Positions 37,467 through 47,426 of a stretch of 64,000 nt of DNA are shown one piece after another (position 1 is the first letter of the stretch; every line of letters begins with the position of its first letter). The stretch is from Rhizobacter sp. Root404 (GTDB lineage: Bacteria > Pseudomonadota > Gammaproteobacteria > Burkholderiales > Burkholderiaceae_C). Location of the stretch: positions 65,515 through 129,514 of the forward strand of contig NZ_LMDS01000004.1 in the NCBI RefSeq assembly GCF_001425865.1, written 5' to 3'. Below the pieces are notes generated by a model, which made no database searches, had not been told where the DNA came from, and saw nothing but the letters and a program-made list of their open reading frames with translations. Both the position numbers and the translations under genes were made by a program.

Positions 37467-39605
37467 TCAGGGCAGTTGCCGGATCCGCTCGACCACGTCG
37501 GGCGACAGCGCGAACCGCGCGCCGTGCTGCGCCGCCAGCGCAGCGGCATTGGCGATGAAGGTCTCGCGCCCTTCGGACACGATGAACTGCATCGCACCGC
37601 CCGTCCAGGCCGGGAAACCGATGCCGAAGATCGACCCGATGTTGGCTTCGAAGCTGCTGGTCAGCACGCCCTCGACGAGGCAGCGCGCCGTCTCGATCGA
37701 CTGGCGATAGAGCAGGCGCTGGCGGAGTTGGTCGATCGACGGCGGCACGGCCTGCGGCCTCTCGAACAGCGCGCGCAGTTCCGGCCACAGCCGCTTCGCC
37801 GACCCGCTCGGGTAGTCGTAGAAGCCGCCGCCCCCGGCACGGCCGGGGCGCTTCAGTTCCTTGACCATGCGCTCTACCAGCAGTTCGCCGGCCCCGGCCT
37901 CGTACGGCTTTCCCTCGGCGGCCAGATCGGCGCGGGTCTGCTCGAGCACGTGGACCGACAACGCCAGCGAGGTCTCGTCCAGCACCGCAAGCGGGCCGAC
38001 CGGCATCCCCGCCGCCAGCGCCGCGTGCTCGATCAGCGGCGCCGGCACGCCCTCCGCGAGCATCGTGGCCCCCTCCATCACGAAGGTGCCGAACACCCGG
38101 CTGGTGAAGAAGCCGCGCGAGTCGTTGACCACGATCGGCAGCTTGCCGAGGGCGGTGACGACGTCGAACGCCCGCGCCACGGTCTCGTCGTCGGTCTGCG
38201 CGCCGCGGATGATCTCGACCAGCTTCATCTTGTGCACCGGCGAAAAGAAATGCAGCCCGACGAACTTGTCCGGCCGCGCGCTCGCGGTGGCCAGGCCGGA
38301 GATCGGCAGCGTCGATGTGTTCGACGCGAACACCCCGTCCGGGGCGAGCATCGGCTCGGCCTCGCGCGTCACGGCGGCCTTCAGGGCGCGCTGCTCGAAC
38401 ACCGCCTCGATGATCAGGTCGCACCCCGCCAGGTCCGCCGCATCACCGGTCGGCGTGATCAGGTTCAGCAGGTGCGCCCGCTGCACCTCGGTCATCCGCC
38501 CTTTCGCGACCGCCGGCGCGGTCACCTTGCGCACCGCCTCGTATCCGGCGCGTGCCTTGTCGGCGTCCACGTCCTTCAGCACACAGGCGATGCCGCGCGA
38601 CGCCGCCGCGTGCGCGATGCCCGCGCCCATCATGCCGGCGCCGAGCACGCCGATCTTCGACGGCTTCCACTTCGGCACGTCCCTGGGGCGCGACTTGCCC
38701 GAGCGCACCGCGTTCATGTCGAAGAAGAACGCGGTCACCATGTTCTTCGTGGTCTGCGTGACCATCGTCTTCGCGAGCTTGCGGCTCTCGATCCGGGTGG
38801 CGGTGTCGTAGTCGACCATCGCCCCCTCGACCATCGCCTCCAGGATCGCCTGCGCCGCGGGATACAGCCCGCGCGTCTTCTGCGCCAGCATGGCCGGCGC
38901 CACCACCAGGCCGGCGGCGATCTTCGGGTTGCTCGGTGTGCCGCCGGGCATCTTGTAGTCCTTGCGGTCCCAGGGTTGGGTCGCGTCCGGGTGATCGGCG
39001 ATCCACGCGAGCGCCTGCGCGCGCAGGCTCTCGATGCTGTCGCCGAGGCCGTCGACCAGGCCCATTTCGAGCGCCTCGCGCGGACCGAACAGCCTGCCCT
39101 CGAGCAGCAGCGGGTTCGCGGCCTGCAGGCCGAGCAGGCGCACGGTCTTGGTGATGCCGGTCGCGCCCGGGATCAGGCCGAGCGACACCTCCGGCATGCC
39201 GAACTGGATCTTGCGGTCGTCGAGCGCGAAACGTGCGTGAGCGACCAGCGCGACCTCCCAGCCGCCGCCGAGCGCGGCGCCGTTCAACAGCGCGACGACC
39301 GGCCGACCGAGCGTCTCGATCCGGCGAAAGCTGCGCTTCAAGGCCTCGATCTGCGCAAATCCGCCGGCTGCGTCCTCGGCCTTGAGCTTCAACACGCCTT
39401 TCAACTCGGCGCCGGCGAAGAACGTGCTCTTGGCCGACTCGAGCAACACGCCCCTGACCTTCTCCTTGTCGCGCACCAGGCAGTCGGTCGCTTCTGCGAG
39501 ATCGTGCTGCCACTGCAGCTTCATCGTGTTGACCGGCGAGCCCAGCTCGTCGAAGGTGAGGGTCGCGATGCCGTCGTCGGCCAGTTCGTAGCGCAAGGTT
39601 TCCAT
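37467..39605 (-). CDS. fadJ: Fatty acid oxidation complex alpha subunit (enoyl-CoA hydratase / 3-hydroxyacyl-CoA dehydrogenase)
   Basis: A 712-residue bifunctional beta-oxidation enzyme. The N-terminal crotonase half has both catalytic Glu in place (ALGGGWEVALVAH and GMPEVSLGLIPGATG). The C-terminal dehydrogenase half begins with GAGMMGAGIAH near residue 330. The start at 39605 lies 2 nt after the thiolase stop. Together with the thiolase it forms a complete spiral for straight-chain acyl-CoA. Confidence 0.93.
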   Translation of the reverse strand: METLRYELADDGIATLTFDELGSPVNTMKLQWQHDLAEATDCLVRDKEKVRGVLLESAKSTFFAGAELKGVLKLKAEDAAGGFAQIEALKRSFRRIETLGRPVVALLNGAALGGGWEVALVAHARFALDDRKIQFGMPEVSLGLIPGATGITKTVRLLGLQAANPLLLEGRLFGPREALEMGLVDGLGDSIESLRAQALAWIADHPDATQPWDRKDYKMPGGTPSNPKIAAGLVVAPAMLAQKTRGLYPAAQAILEAMVEGAMVDYDTATRIESRKLAKTMVTQTTKNMVTAFFFDMNAVRSGKSRPRDVPKWKPSKIGVLGAGMMGAGIAHAAASRGIACVLKDVDADKARAGYEAVRKVTAPAVAKGRMTEVQRAHLLNLITPTGDAADLAGCDLIIEAVFEQRALKAAVTREAEPMLAPDGVFASNTSTLPISGLATASARPDKFVGLHFFSPVHKMKLVEIIRGAQTDDETVARAFDVVTALGKLPIVVNDSRGFFTSRVFGTFVMEGATMLAEGVPAPLIEHAALAAGMPVGPLAVLDETSLALSVHVLEQTRADLAAEGKPYEAGAGELLVERMVKELKRPGRAGGGGFYDYPSGSAKRLWPELRALFERPQAVPPSIDQLRQRLLYRQSIETARCLVEGVLTSSFEANIGSIFGIGFPAWTGGAMQFIVSEGRETFIANAAALAAQHGARFALSPDVVERIRQLP

Positions 39606-39607
39606 GG

Positions 39608-40813
39608 TCACACCCGCTCGACGATGGTCGCGATGCCCATGCCGCCGCCCACGCAAAGCGTGACCAGGCCGCGCTTCAGCTGGCGCCGCTCCAGCTCGTC
39701 GAGCAGCGTGCCCACCAGCATCGCGCCGGTCGCGCCAAGCGGATGGCCCAGCGCGATCGCGCCGCCGTTGACGTTGACCTTCTCGTGCGGCACGCCCATC
39801 TCGAGCATGAAGCGCATCGGCACGGCCGCGAACGCCTCGTTGACCTCGAACAAATCGATGTCGTCGATGGTGAGCCCCGCCTTCTCGAGCGCCTTCCGGG
39901 TGGCCGGCATCGGGCCGGTCAGCATGATGGTCGGGTCGGCGCCGGACAGCGCGGTCGCGACGATGCGCCCGCGCGGGGTCAGGCCCATCTCGCGGCCCTT
40001 CGCCTCGCTGCCGATCAGCACCGCGGCCGCGCCGTCGACGATGCCGGACGAGTTGCCGGCCGTGTGCACGTGGCGGATGCGCTCGACCTGCGGGTAGCGC
40101 GCCAGCGCAACGGCGTCGAAACCCATCGCGCCGAGCGCATCGAACGCGAGCTTCAGCGACCCCAGGCCCTCCAGCGTGGTGCGCGGCTTGATGAACTCGT
40201 CGCGCTCCAGCACCGCCAGGCCGATCTCGTCGTCGACGCTCAGCACCGAGCGGTCGAAATGCCCGGCCGCCTGCGCCGCGGCGGCGCGCTGCTGCGAGGT
40301 CAGCGCATAGCGGTCGACATCATCCCGCTCCCAGCCCGCGAGCGTCGCGATCAGGTCCGCGCCGATGCCCTGCGGCACGAAGCCGGTCGCGAAATTCGTG
40401 GCCGGGTCCTGCGCCCAGGCGCCGCCGTCGGCGCCGATCGGCACGCGCGACATGCTCTCAACGCCGCCGGCCACGACCATGTCCTCCCAGCCGCTCGCGA
40501 CCTTCTGCGCCGCGAGGTTCACCGCCTCCAGCCCCGATGCGCAGAAGCGGTTGATCTGCATGCCGGCGACCTTGAAGTCCCAGCCTGCCTTCAGCGCGGC
40601 CGTCTTGGCGATCACCGAGCCCTGTTCGCCGACCGGCGAGACCACTCCCATCACCACGTCGTCGAGCTGCGCCGGGTCGAAGTCCAGGCGCTTCTGAAGC
40701 TTGGTCAGCAGGCCGGCAAGCAGGTCGACCGGCTTGACCTCGTGCAGGCTGCCGTCTTTCTTGCCCTTGCCGCGCGGCGTGCGCACGGCGTCGAAGATCA
40801 TCGCGTTTGGCAT
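39608..40813 (-). CDS. fadA: Acetyl-CoA C-acyltransferase (thiolase)
   Basis: A 401-residue thiolase. The acyl-accepting Cys91 is in RFCASGLEA, His357 is in GHPLGATG and the base Cys387 is in CVGGGMG. It is the first gene of the minus-strand fadA-fadJ pair and is divergent from the atu-like cluster, with a palindromic operator in the 173-nt gap. Confidence 0.93.
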   Translation of the reverse strand: MPNAMIFDAVRTPRGKGKKDGSLHEVKPVDLLAGLLTKLQKRLDFDPAQLDDVVMGVVSPVGEQGSVIAKTAALKAGWDFKVAGMQINRFCASGLEAVNLAAQKVASGWEDMVVAGGVESMSRVPIGADGGAWAQDPATNFATGFVPQGIGADLIATLAGWERDDVDRYALTSQQRAAAAQAAGHFDRSVLSVDDEIGLAVLERDEFIKPRTTLEGLGSLKLAFDALGAMGFDAVALARYPQVERIRHVHTAGNSSGIVDGAAAVLIGSEAKGREMGLTPRGRIVATALSGADPTIMLTGPMPATRKALEKAGLTIDDIDLFEVNEAFAAVPMRFMLEMGVPHEKVNVNGGAIALGHPLGATGAMLVGTLLDELERRQLKRGLVTLCVGGGMGIATIVERV

Positions 40814-40946
40814 GGTGAGGTCTCCAGTGTTGGCCCCGTTGACGCCTTGGGCGTCGGCCCCCCCGAGGAGGCGCGGCCGCGTTGGGGCGGCCCGGCGGCG
40901 GCCATTGACAGTCCATTATGGCCAGAGGCAAACTCCCCAGCAACTT

Positions 40947-40964
40947 ACCAAGCAAGTGCTTGGT
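40947..40964. promoter_or_regulatory. TetR-type operator candidate between fadA and the atu-like cluster
   Basis: ACCAAGCA-AG-TGCTTGGT is a perfect 8-bp inverted repeat with a 2-nt spacer in the divergent promoter region. The left arm, extended as TTACCAAGCAAG, matches 11 of 12 bases of TTGCCAAGCAAG in front of the TetR gene at 57738. Confidence 0.6.
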
Positions 40965-40986
40965 TGAATTGTTTTCGAGGCCGCGG

Positions 40987-41853
40987 ATGGGTTCCTATCG
41001 ATCGGTTTTTCAGCCCGGCCTGTTTGCCGGGAACGTCGTGATCGTGACAGGCGGCGGCTCGGGCATCGGCCGCTGCACCGCGCACGAACTCGCCGCGCTC
41101 GGCGCGGCGGTCGCGATCGTCGGGCGCAAGGCCGAGAAGCTCGACGCAGTACGCGCCGAGATCGAGGCCGCGGGCGGCGTGTGCTCGACGCACGTCTGCG
41201 ACATCCGCGAAGAAGACGCCGTGCGCGCCACGGTCACGCACGTGCTCGCGCATCACGGCCGCATCGACGGGCTCGTCAACAACGCCGGCGGCCAGTTCCC
41301 CTCGCCGCTCGCGGCGATCAGCGCGAAGGGCTGGGACGCGGTCGTGCGCAACAACCTGACCGGCGGCTTCCTGATGGCGCGCGAGTGCGTGACGCAATGG
41401 ATGGGCGACGCGGCCCGCGGCGCGATTGTCAACATCATCGCCGACATCTGGGGCGGTATGCCCGGCATGGGTCACTCCGGCGCAGCGCGCGCCGGCATGC
41501 TCAACTTCACCGAGACGGCCGCGCTCGAATGGGCGCCGATCCGCGTCAATGCCGTGGCCCCCGGCTGGATCGCGTCGAGCGGCATGGACCAGTACCCGCC
41601 CGCGATGCGCGACACGATCCGCGGCATGAAGAAGCTCGTGCCGCTGCAGCGCCTGGGCACCGAGAGCGAGGTGTCGGCGGCGATCGTGTTCCTGCTCTCG
41701 CCGGCGGCGTCGTTCATCTCTGGCGCGTGCCTGCGCGTCGACGGCGCCGCGCCGAACGCCAAGCGCATCTGGCCCGAAGTCGGCACCGGCGGCAGCACCG
41801 AGCCGTTCGACGGTTTCCACCTCGCGACGACGCCGAAGGTTCTTCAAGGCTGA
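40987..41853 (+). CDS. Short-chain dehydrogenase, first gene of the atu-like cluster
   Basis: A 288-residue SDR with TGGGSGIG at the cofactor loop and NNAGG following. The usual YxxxK is altered: the region aligned to it reads GMGHSGAARAGM, so the catalytic Tyr and Lys seem replaced by Ser and Arg. It is similar in place and size to AtuB of the Pseudomonas acyclic terpene pathway. The start at 40987 is used because the TGGGSGIG fold begins shortly after; an upstream ATG at 40918 would overlap the operator. Confidence 0.82.
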   Translation: MGSYRSVFQPGLFAGNVVIVTGGGSGIGRCTAHELAALGAAVAIVGRKAEKLDAVRAEIEAAGGVCSTHVCDIREEDAVRATVTHVLAHHGRIDGLVNNAGGQFPSPLAAISAKGWDAVVRNNLTGGFLMARECVTQWMGDAARGAIVNIIADIWGGMPGMGHSGAARAGMLNFTETAALEWAPIRVNAVAPGWIASSGMDQYPPAMRDTIRGMKKLVPLQRLGTESEVSAAIVFLLSPAASFISGACLRVDGAAPNAKRIWPEVGTGGSTEPFDGFHLATTPKVLQG

Positions 41854-41855
41854 GC

Positions 41856-43469
41856 ATGCCGACGCTCGATCTTCGCCTCGACACCGGCAGCGAAGCCTTC
41901 GCCGCCAACCGCGCCCACGCGCTCGGCCTGATCGAACAGTGGCGCGCGCTCGAAGCCCGCACCCGCGCGGCCAGCGCACGCGCGCAACCGCTGTTCGACA
42001 AGCGCGGCCAGTTGCTGCCGCGCGAGCGGGTTGCGCGCCTGCTCGACCCGGGCGTGCCGTTCCTCGAGCTGTCCACGCTCGCCGGCTGGCTGCAAGACGT
42101 GCCCGACCCCGAGAAGTCGATCCCCGGCGGCGGCACGGTCTGCGGCATCGGCGTGATCAGCGGAACGCGCGTGATGCTCGTCGCCGACGACGCCGGCATC
42201 GATGCCGGCGCACTCCAGCCGCGCGGACTCGAGAAGCTGCAACGTGCGCAGGCGATCGCGCTCGAGAACCGCCTGCCGTTCGTGCACCTGGTCGAATCGG
42301 CCGGCGCGAACCTGATGAACTACCGGGTCGAGCAGTTTATCCACGGCGGCAGCGCGTTCTACATGCTGGCGCGGCTGTCGGCGGCCGGCTTGCCGGTGAT
42401 CGCGGTCGTGCATGGGTCATCGACCGCCGGCGGCGCGTACATGACCGGCCTGTCCGACCACGTGATCATGGTGCGCGGCCGCGCCCGCGCCTTCCTGGCC
42501 GGCCCGCCGCTGCTCAAGGCCGCGACCGGCGAGATCGCGACCGACGAGGCGCTCGGCGGCGCCGACATGCACTCGACCGTCTCCGGCCTGGCCGAGTACG
42601 TGGCCGACGACGACGCGCACGCGCTCGGCCTCGCGCGCGAACTCGTCGGCGCGCTGGGCTGGCAGCCGCAGGCGATGTGGCCCGACGGTCCGCCGCCGAA
42701 ATTCGATGCCGACGACCTGCTCGGCCTGTTCGCGGCGGACATGAAGAAGCCGGTCGAGATGCGGCACGTGATCGCGCGCATCGTCGACGGCTCCGACTTC
42801 CTCGAGTTCAAGCCCGACTACGGGCCGGCGACGGTCTGCGGCTACGCCGCCATCGCCGGCACGCGCGTCGGCATCGTCACCAACAACGGCCCGCTCGACC
42901 CGGCCGGCAGCACCAAGATCACGCACTTCATCCAGAGCTGCTGCCAGACCGGCACCGCGATCGTCTACCTGCAGAACACGACCGGCTTCATCGTCGGCAC
43001 CGAGGCCGAGCGCGCCGGCATGATCAAGCACGGCAGCAAGCAGATCCAGGCGCTGTCCAACGCGACGGTGCCGCAGATCACGATCCACTGCGGCGCGTCG
43101 TTCGGCGCCGGCAACTACGGCATGTGCGGCCGCGGCTTCCACCCGCGCTTCGTCTTCAGCTGGCCGACCGCGCGCACGGCCGTGATGGGCCCGCAACAGG
43201 CCGCCGGCACGATGGAGATCGTGATGCGCGAGGGCGCGGCCCGCAAGGGCGCGCCAGTCGACGAAGGAAAGCTCGCCGCGATGAGCGCGAAGATCGTCGA
43301 GACCTTCGAGCGCCAGATGCACGCGTTCTACACCTCGGGGCTGCTGCTCGACGACGGCCTCATCGACCCCCGCGACACCCGCCGCGTACTCGCCTTGACG
43401 CTGGCGCTGTGCGACGAGGCCCAACGACGCACACTGAACCCGATGCAATTCGGCGTCGCGCGCGCCTGA
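41856..43469 (+). CDS. Acyl-CoA carboxylase beta (carboxyltransferase) subunit, geranoyl/methylcrotonoyl-CoA type
   Basis: A 537-residue carboxyltransferase with N- and C-terminal crotonase-like halves. GSSTAGGAYMTGLSD and GASFGAGNYGMCGRGFHPRF are the acyl-CoA and biotin-site loops. The sequence is nearer to geranoyl-CoA carboxylase (AtuC) than to methylcrotonoyl-CoA carboxylase by look, mainly in NTTGFIVGTEAE. Gene order supports AtuC; substrate is not proved. It begins 2 nt after the SDR stop. Confidence 0.85.
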   Translation: MPTLDLRLDTGSEAFAANRAHALGLIEQWRALEARTRAASARAQPLFDKRGQLLPRERVARLLDPGVPFLELSTLAGWLQDVPDPEKSIPGGGTVCGIGVISGTRVMLVADDAGIDAGALQPRGLEKLQRAQAIALENRLPFVHLVESAGANLMNYRVEQFIHGGSAFYMLARLSAAGLPVIAVVHGSSTAGGAYMTGLSDHVIMVRGRARAFLAGPPLLKAATGEIATDEALGGADMHSTVSGLAEYVADDDAHALGLARELVGALGWQPQAMWPDGPPPKFDADDLLGLFAADMKKPVEMRHVIARIVDGSDFLEFKPDYGPATVCGYAAIAGTRVGIVTNNGPLDPAGSTKITHFIQSCCQTGTAIVYLQNTTGFIVGTEAERAGMIKHGSKQIQALSNATVPQITIHCGASFGAGNYGMCGRGFHPRFVFSWPTARTAVMGPQQAAGTMEIVMREGAARKGAPVDEGKLAAMSAKIVETFERQMHAFYTSGLLLDDGLIDPRDTRRVLALTLALCDEAQRRTLNPMQFGVARA

Positions 43470-43486
43470 ACATCCAGGAGACCCCC

Positions 43487-44641
43487 ATGCAACTGACCCA
43501 CGAGCACGAAGAGATCCGCCGCACGCTGAAGCGCTTCATCGAGGACGAGATCAACCCGCACGTCGACGAATGGGAGGCGGCCGAGGCCTTCCCCGCGCAC
43601 GAGGTGTTCAAGAAGCTCGGCGACCTCGGCCTGCTCGGCCTGACCAAGCCCACCGACTACGGCGGCATGGGGCTCGACTACTCGTACTCGGTCGTGATGG
43701 CCGAGGCGCTCGGGTATTGCGACTGCGGCGGCATCCCGATGGCGGTCGGCGTGCAGACCGACATGGCCACGCCCGCCCTCGCCCGCTTCGGCTCCGACGA
43801 ACTGCGCCGCGAGTTCCTCGCGCCGGCGATCAGCGGCGAGGCGGTCGGCTGCATCGGCGTGTCCGAGCCCGGGGCCGGCTCCGACGTGGCGAGCATCAAG
43901 ACCACCGCGAAGAAGGACGGCGGCGACTACGTGATCAACGGCGGCAAGATGTGGATCACCAACTCGCTGCAGGCCGACTGGATGTGCGTGCTGGCGAACA
44001 CGTCGGAGGGCGCGGCGCACAAGAACAAGAGCCTGATCATGGTGCCGATGAACGCGCCCGGCGTCGAGCGCGCGAAGAAGATCCGCAAGATCGGCATGAT
44101 GTCCAGCGACACCGGGCTGATCCACTTCGACGGCGTGCGCGTGCCGCAGCGCAACCTCATCGGCCAGGAGGGCATGGGCTTCACCTACCAGATGATGCAG
44201 TTCCAGGAAGAGCGCCTGTGGGCCGCCGCGAACGCGATCCAGGGCCTGACCAACTGCATCGACGAGACGATCGAGTACACCCGCGAGCGCCAGATCTTCG
44301 GCAAGAGCGTGCTCGACAACCAGGTCGTGCACTACAAGCTGGCCGAGCTCAAGACCGAGATCGAATCCCTGCGCGGCCTGGTCTACATGGCCACCGAGCA
44401 GTACATCGCCGGCAAGGACGTGACCGAGTGGGCGTCGATGGCCAAGCTCAAGTCCAGCCGCCTGCTGCGCACCGTGCCCGACAGCTGCATGCAGTACTGG
44501 GGCGGCATGGGCTACACCTGGGACAACCGGGTCTCGCGCATGTACCGCGACGGCCGCCTCGCGTCGATCGCCGGCGGCGCCGACGAGGTGATGCTCGGGA
44601 TCATCAGCAAGTTCATGCACACGCTCCCAGGGAAGCGATAG
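43487..44641 (+). CDS. Acyl-CoA dehydrogenase (AtuD-like)
   Basis: A 384-residue acyl-CoA dehydrogenase starting MQLTHEHEEIRRTLKRFI. FAD/substrate blocks VSEPGAGSDVAS and MWITNSLQADWM are clear. The C-terminal catalytic segment reads ASIAGGADEVMLG, with Gly-Gly where many family members have YEGTxE, so the usual Glu may be displaced. It follows the carboxyltransferase gene with a CCAGGAG ribosome site, in the position of citronellyl-CoA dehydrogenase AtuD. Confidence 0.87.
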   Translation: MQLTHEHEEIRRTLKRFIEDEINPHVDEWEAAEAFPAHEVFKKLGDLGLLGLTKPTDYGGMGLDYSYSVVMAEALGYCDCGGIPMAVGVQTDMATPALARFGSDELRREFLAPAISGEAVGCIGVSEPGAGSDVASIKTTAKKDGGDYVINGGKMWITNSLQADWMCVLANTSEGAAHKNKSLIMVPMNAPGVERAKKIRKIGMMSSDTGLIHFDGVRVPQRNLIGQEGMGFTYQMMQFQEERLWAAANAIQGLTNCIDETIEYTRERQIFGKSVLDNQVVHYKLAELKTEIESLRGLVYMATEQYIAGKDVTEWASMAKLKSSRLLRTVPDSCMQYWGGMGYTWDNRVSRMYRDGRLASIAGGADEVMLGIISKFMHTLPGKR

Positions 44642-44643
44642 AC

Positions 44644-45450
44644 ATGCTGCGGATCGAGCAACGCGGTGCGTTCGTGTTCGCGACGCTCGACGCGCCGGCC
44701 ACGCGCAACGCGTTGAACGACGCGATGGTCGCGGGCCTCGGCGACGCGCTCGCGCTGGCCGAGTCGCACGCGGACACCCGCGCGCTGGTGATCCGCGGCG
44801 CCGGCGGCACGTTCTGCGCCGGCGGTGATTTCAGCGGCTTCCGCGCGCTGATGGCGCAGCCGATTCCCGGTGACGGCGTCGATCCGATCGTCGGCTTCAA
44901 CCGCAGCTTCGGCGCGCTGCTCGAACGCTTGCAGTCCAGTCCGGTCGCGACGATCGCGGTCGTCGAGGGCGCGGCCATGGGTGGCGGCGCCGGGCTGGCA
45001 GCGACCTGCGACGTCGTGCTCGCCAGCGCCACCGCACAGTTCGGCACGCCCGAGGTCACATTGGGCCTGCCGCCGGCGCAGATCGCGCCGTTCATCGCCG
45101 CACGTCTCGGCCACCATGCCGCGCTGCGTCTGCTGCTCACCGGCCGACGCCTGTCGGCGCCGCAGGCACTGGCCTGCGGCCTCGCCGATGAAGTGCATGA
45201 AGGTGCCGCGCTCGACGCGCGGCTCGTCGCGTTGCTCACCGAACTCGGGCGCGCCGAACCCGCCGCCCTGCGCGCGACGAAGGCGATCCTGCAGCGCCGT
45301 CGCAGCGAACCGCTGGCGGTCACGCTGGATCACGCCGCTCGAGCCTTCGCGCACGCGCTGCGCAGCGGTACCGCTGCCGAAGGCCTCGCGGCCCTGACCG
45401 TCAAGCGCCCTGCGGCGTGGGTCGTGACGCCGGACGAGGGGAACCGATGA
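44644..45450 (+). CDS. Enoyl-CoA hydratase family protein (AtuE-like)
   Basis: A 268-residue crotonase. The second catalytic Glu is in FGTPEVTLG, while the position of the first reads GGGAGLAATCD with Gly instead of Glu. In gene order it corresponds to isohexenylglutaconyl-CoA hydratase AtuE, acting on the product of the carboxylase. Its stop overlaps the next start by 4 nt. Confidence 0.85.
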   Translation: MLRIEQRGAFVFATLDAPATRNALNDAMVAGLGDALALAESHADTRALVIRGAGGTFCAGGDFSGFRALMAQPIPGDGVDPIVGFNRSFGALLERLQSSPVATIAVVEGAAMGGGAGLAATCDVVLASATAQFGTPEVTLGLPPAQIAPFIAARLGHHAALRLLLTGRRLSAPQALACGLADEVHEGAALDARLVALLTELGRAEPAALRATKAILQRRRSEPLAVTLDHAARAFAHALRSGTAAEGLAALTVKRPAAWVVTPDEGNR

Positions 45451-47426
45451 CGCGTTTCGATTCGCTGCTGATCGCCAACCGCGGCGAGATCGTCACGCGA
45501 GTCGCCCGGACCGCACGCGCGATGGGCCTGAAGACGATCGCGGTCGCCTCCGCGGCGGACCGGCACGCGCCGCACACCCAGGGCTGCGACGTGGTGATGA
45601 ACATCCGCGGCGAACGGCCCGCCGATTCCTACCTGCGCATCGACAGGCTGCTCGCCGCCGCGCGCGCGAGCGGCGCCGAAGCCGTCCACCCCGGCTACGG
45701 CTTCCTGTCCGAGAACGCCGACTTCGCCCAGGCCGTGATCGACGCCGGCCTGGTCTGGGTCGGTCCGCCGCCCGCGGCGATGCGCGCGATGGCGGACAAG
45801 TCCCGCGCACGGCAGCGCATGGCCGCGGCCGGCGTTCCGGTGCTGCCCGGCTACGACGGCGACGACCAGCGGCCCGAGGCCCTGCGCGACGCGGGGCTGC
45901 GCACCGGCTTCCCGCTGATGGTCAAGGCCAGTGCGGGCGGCGGCGGGCGGGGCATGCGCCTCGTGCTGGACGCCGCGACGCTGGATGCCGCACTCGCCTC
46001 CGCCGCCGCCGAAGCGCAGGCCGCGTTCGGCGATGCCCGGCTGCTGATCGAGCGCGCGCTGCTGAGCACGCGGCACGTCGAGATCCAGGTCTTCGCCGAC
46101 ACCCACGGCGAGGTGATCCACCTCGGCGAACGCGACTGCTCGATCCAGCGCCGGCATCAGAAGGTGATCGAGGAGGCGCCGTCACCGGCCGTGTCGCCGG
46201 CGCTGCGCCGGCGCATGGGCGAAGTCGCCGTCGCGGTCGCCCGCGAGGTCGGGTACGTCGGCGCCGGCACGGTCGAGTTCCTGCTCGACAGCCAGGGGCA
46301 AGAGCGCGGCGCGTTCTGGTTCATGGAAATGAACACGCGGCTGCAGGTCGAGCACCCGGTCACCGAGGCGCTGGTGGGCGTCGACCTGGTCGAGTGGCAG
46401 CTGCGCATCGCCGCCGGCGAAGCGCTGCCCCTGACGCAGGACGAGGCCCTCGCCCGCTTCGAGGCCGGCGGCCATGCGATCGAGGCACGCCTGTGCGCCG
46501 AAGACCCGGCCCACGGCTACCTGCCGCAGTCCGGCACCGTGCACCACTGGCAGCCACCGCGCGGAGTCCGTTGCGACCACGCGCTGGCCACCGGCTGCAG
46601 CATCAGCCCGTTCTACGACTCGATGCTCGCGAAGGTCGTCGCGCACGGCACGAGCCGAGGCGCCGCACGCCACCAGCTCGCCGACGCGCTGGATCGGACC
46701 ACCTGCCTCGGCGTCACGACCAATCGCGCGTTCCTCGCGCGCGTGCTGCGCCATCCGGCGTTCGCCCGCGACGACGTCACCACCGCGTTCCTGGGCCAGC
46801 ACTTCGGCGACGACGCCGCGCGCGCCGACGACGCGCCCTCCTGGTTGCGCGCCCTTGCCGCCGCGACCCATGCCGTGCTGCCGCCGGCCGCGCTGCCGAC
46901 GCTGTGGGCCGGCTGGACCTCGTCGCACCGGGTCGACACGCTCGTGCCGGTCGAGGTCGACGGAACGCCAGAGACCTGGCGGCTCACCGGCTCGCCCGGG
47001 ATGCTGGTCGCGCAGTGCGGGGACGCGACGCACACGCTGGCCGGGCTCGTTCGAGACAGCCGCTCCACGGTGAGCGCGCTCGTCGACGACCGCCCGGTCA
47101 AGGCCCGCTGCGTCCACGATGGCCACGATTCCTGGTGGCTGTGCGATGGCGCCGAGGCCGCGCTGCGCGACCTGCGTCTGATCGGCACGCAAGGCGCGCA
47201 GACCGCGACGGCCGGTGCGCTGCGCGCCCCGATGCACGGTCGCGTCACCCAGGTTCATGCCGTCGCCGGCGCCACCGTGCAGGCCGGCGCGCTGCTGCTG
47301 GTGATGGAGGCGATGAAGATGGAGCACCAGATCGTCGCGCCGTTCGACGGCACGGTGAGTGCGCTGCACACCCGGGTCGACGACCAGGTCGGCGCGCGGC
47401 AGGTGCTGATCGAGATCGCGCGATGA
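45447..47426 (+). CDS. Acyl-CoA carboxylase alpha subunit (biotin carboxylase plus biotin carrier)
   Basis: A 659-residue protein. The N-terminal 450 residues form a biotin carboxylase (IANRGEI, the ATP loop KASAGGGGRGMR, EMNTRLQVEHPVTE), a middle domain links to the beta subunit, and the C-terminal biotinyl domain has the EAMKMEH attachment site near residue 625. It pairs with the beta subunit encoded at 41856. The start at 45447 overlaps the hydratase stop; it corresponds in order to AtuF. Confidence 0.92.
   Translation: MTRFDSLLIANRGEIVTRVARTARAMGLKTIAVASAADRHAPHTQGCDVVMNIRGERPADSYLRIDRLLAAARASGAEAVHPGYGFLSENADFAQAVIDAGLVWVGPPPAAMRAMADKSRARQRMAAAGVPVLPGYDGDDQRPEALRDAGLRTGFPLMVKASAGGGGRGMRLVLDAATLDAALASAAAEAQAAFGDARLLIERALLSTRHVEIQVFADTHGEVIHLGERDCSIQRRHQKVIEEAPSPAVSPALRRRMGEVAVAVAREVGYVGAGTVEFLLDSQGQERGAFWFMEMNTRLQVEHPVTEALVGVDLVEWQLRIAAGEALPLTQDEALARFEAGGHAIEARLCAEDPAHGYLPQSGTVHHWQPPRGVRCDHALATGCSISPFYDSMLAKVVAHGTSRGAARHQLADALDRTTCLGVTTNRAFLARVLRHPAFARDDVTTAFLGQHFGDDAARADDAPSWLRALAAATHAVLPPAALPTLWAGWTSSHRVDTLVPVEVDGTPETWRLTGSPGMLVAQCGDATHTLAGLVRDSRSTVSALVDDRPVKARCVHDGHDSWWLCDGAEAALRDLRLIGTQGAQTATAGALRAPMHGRVTQVHAVAGATVQAGALLLVMEAMKMEHQIVAPFDGTVSALHTRVDDQVGARQVLIEIAR

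Noticed and set aside
37461..40097. An 878-codon plus-strand frame opposite fadJ and fadA
   Set aside because: Antisense to two enzymes with complete active sites; composition is shadow-like.
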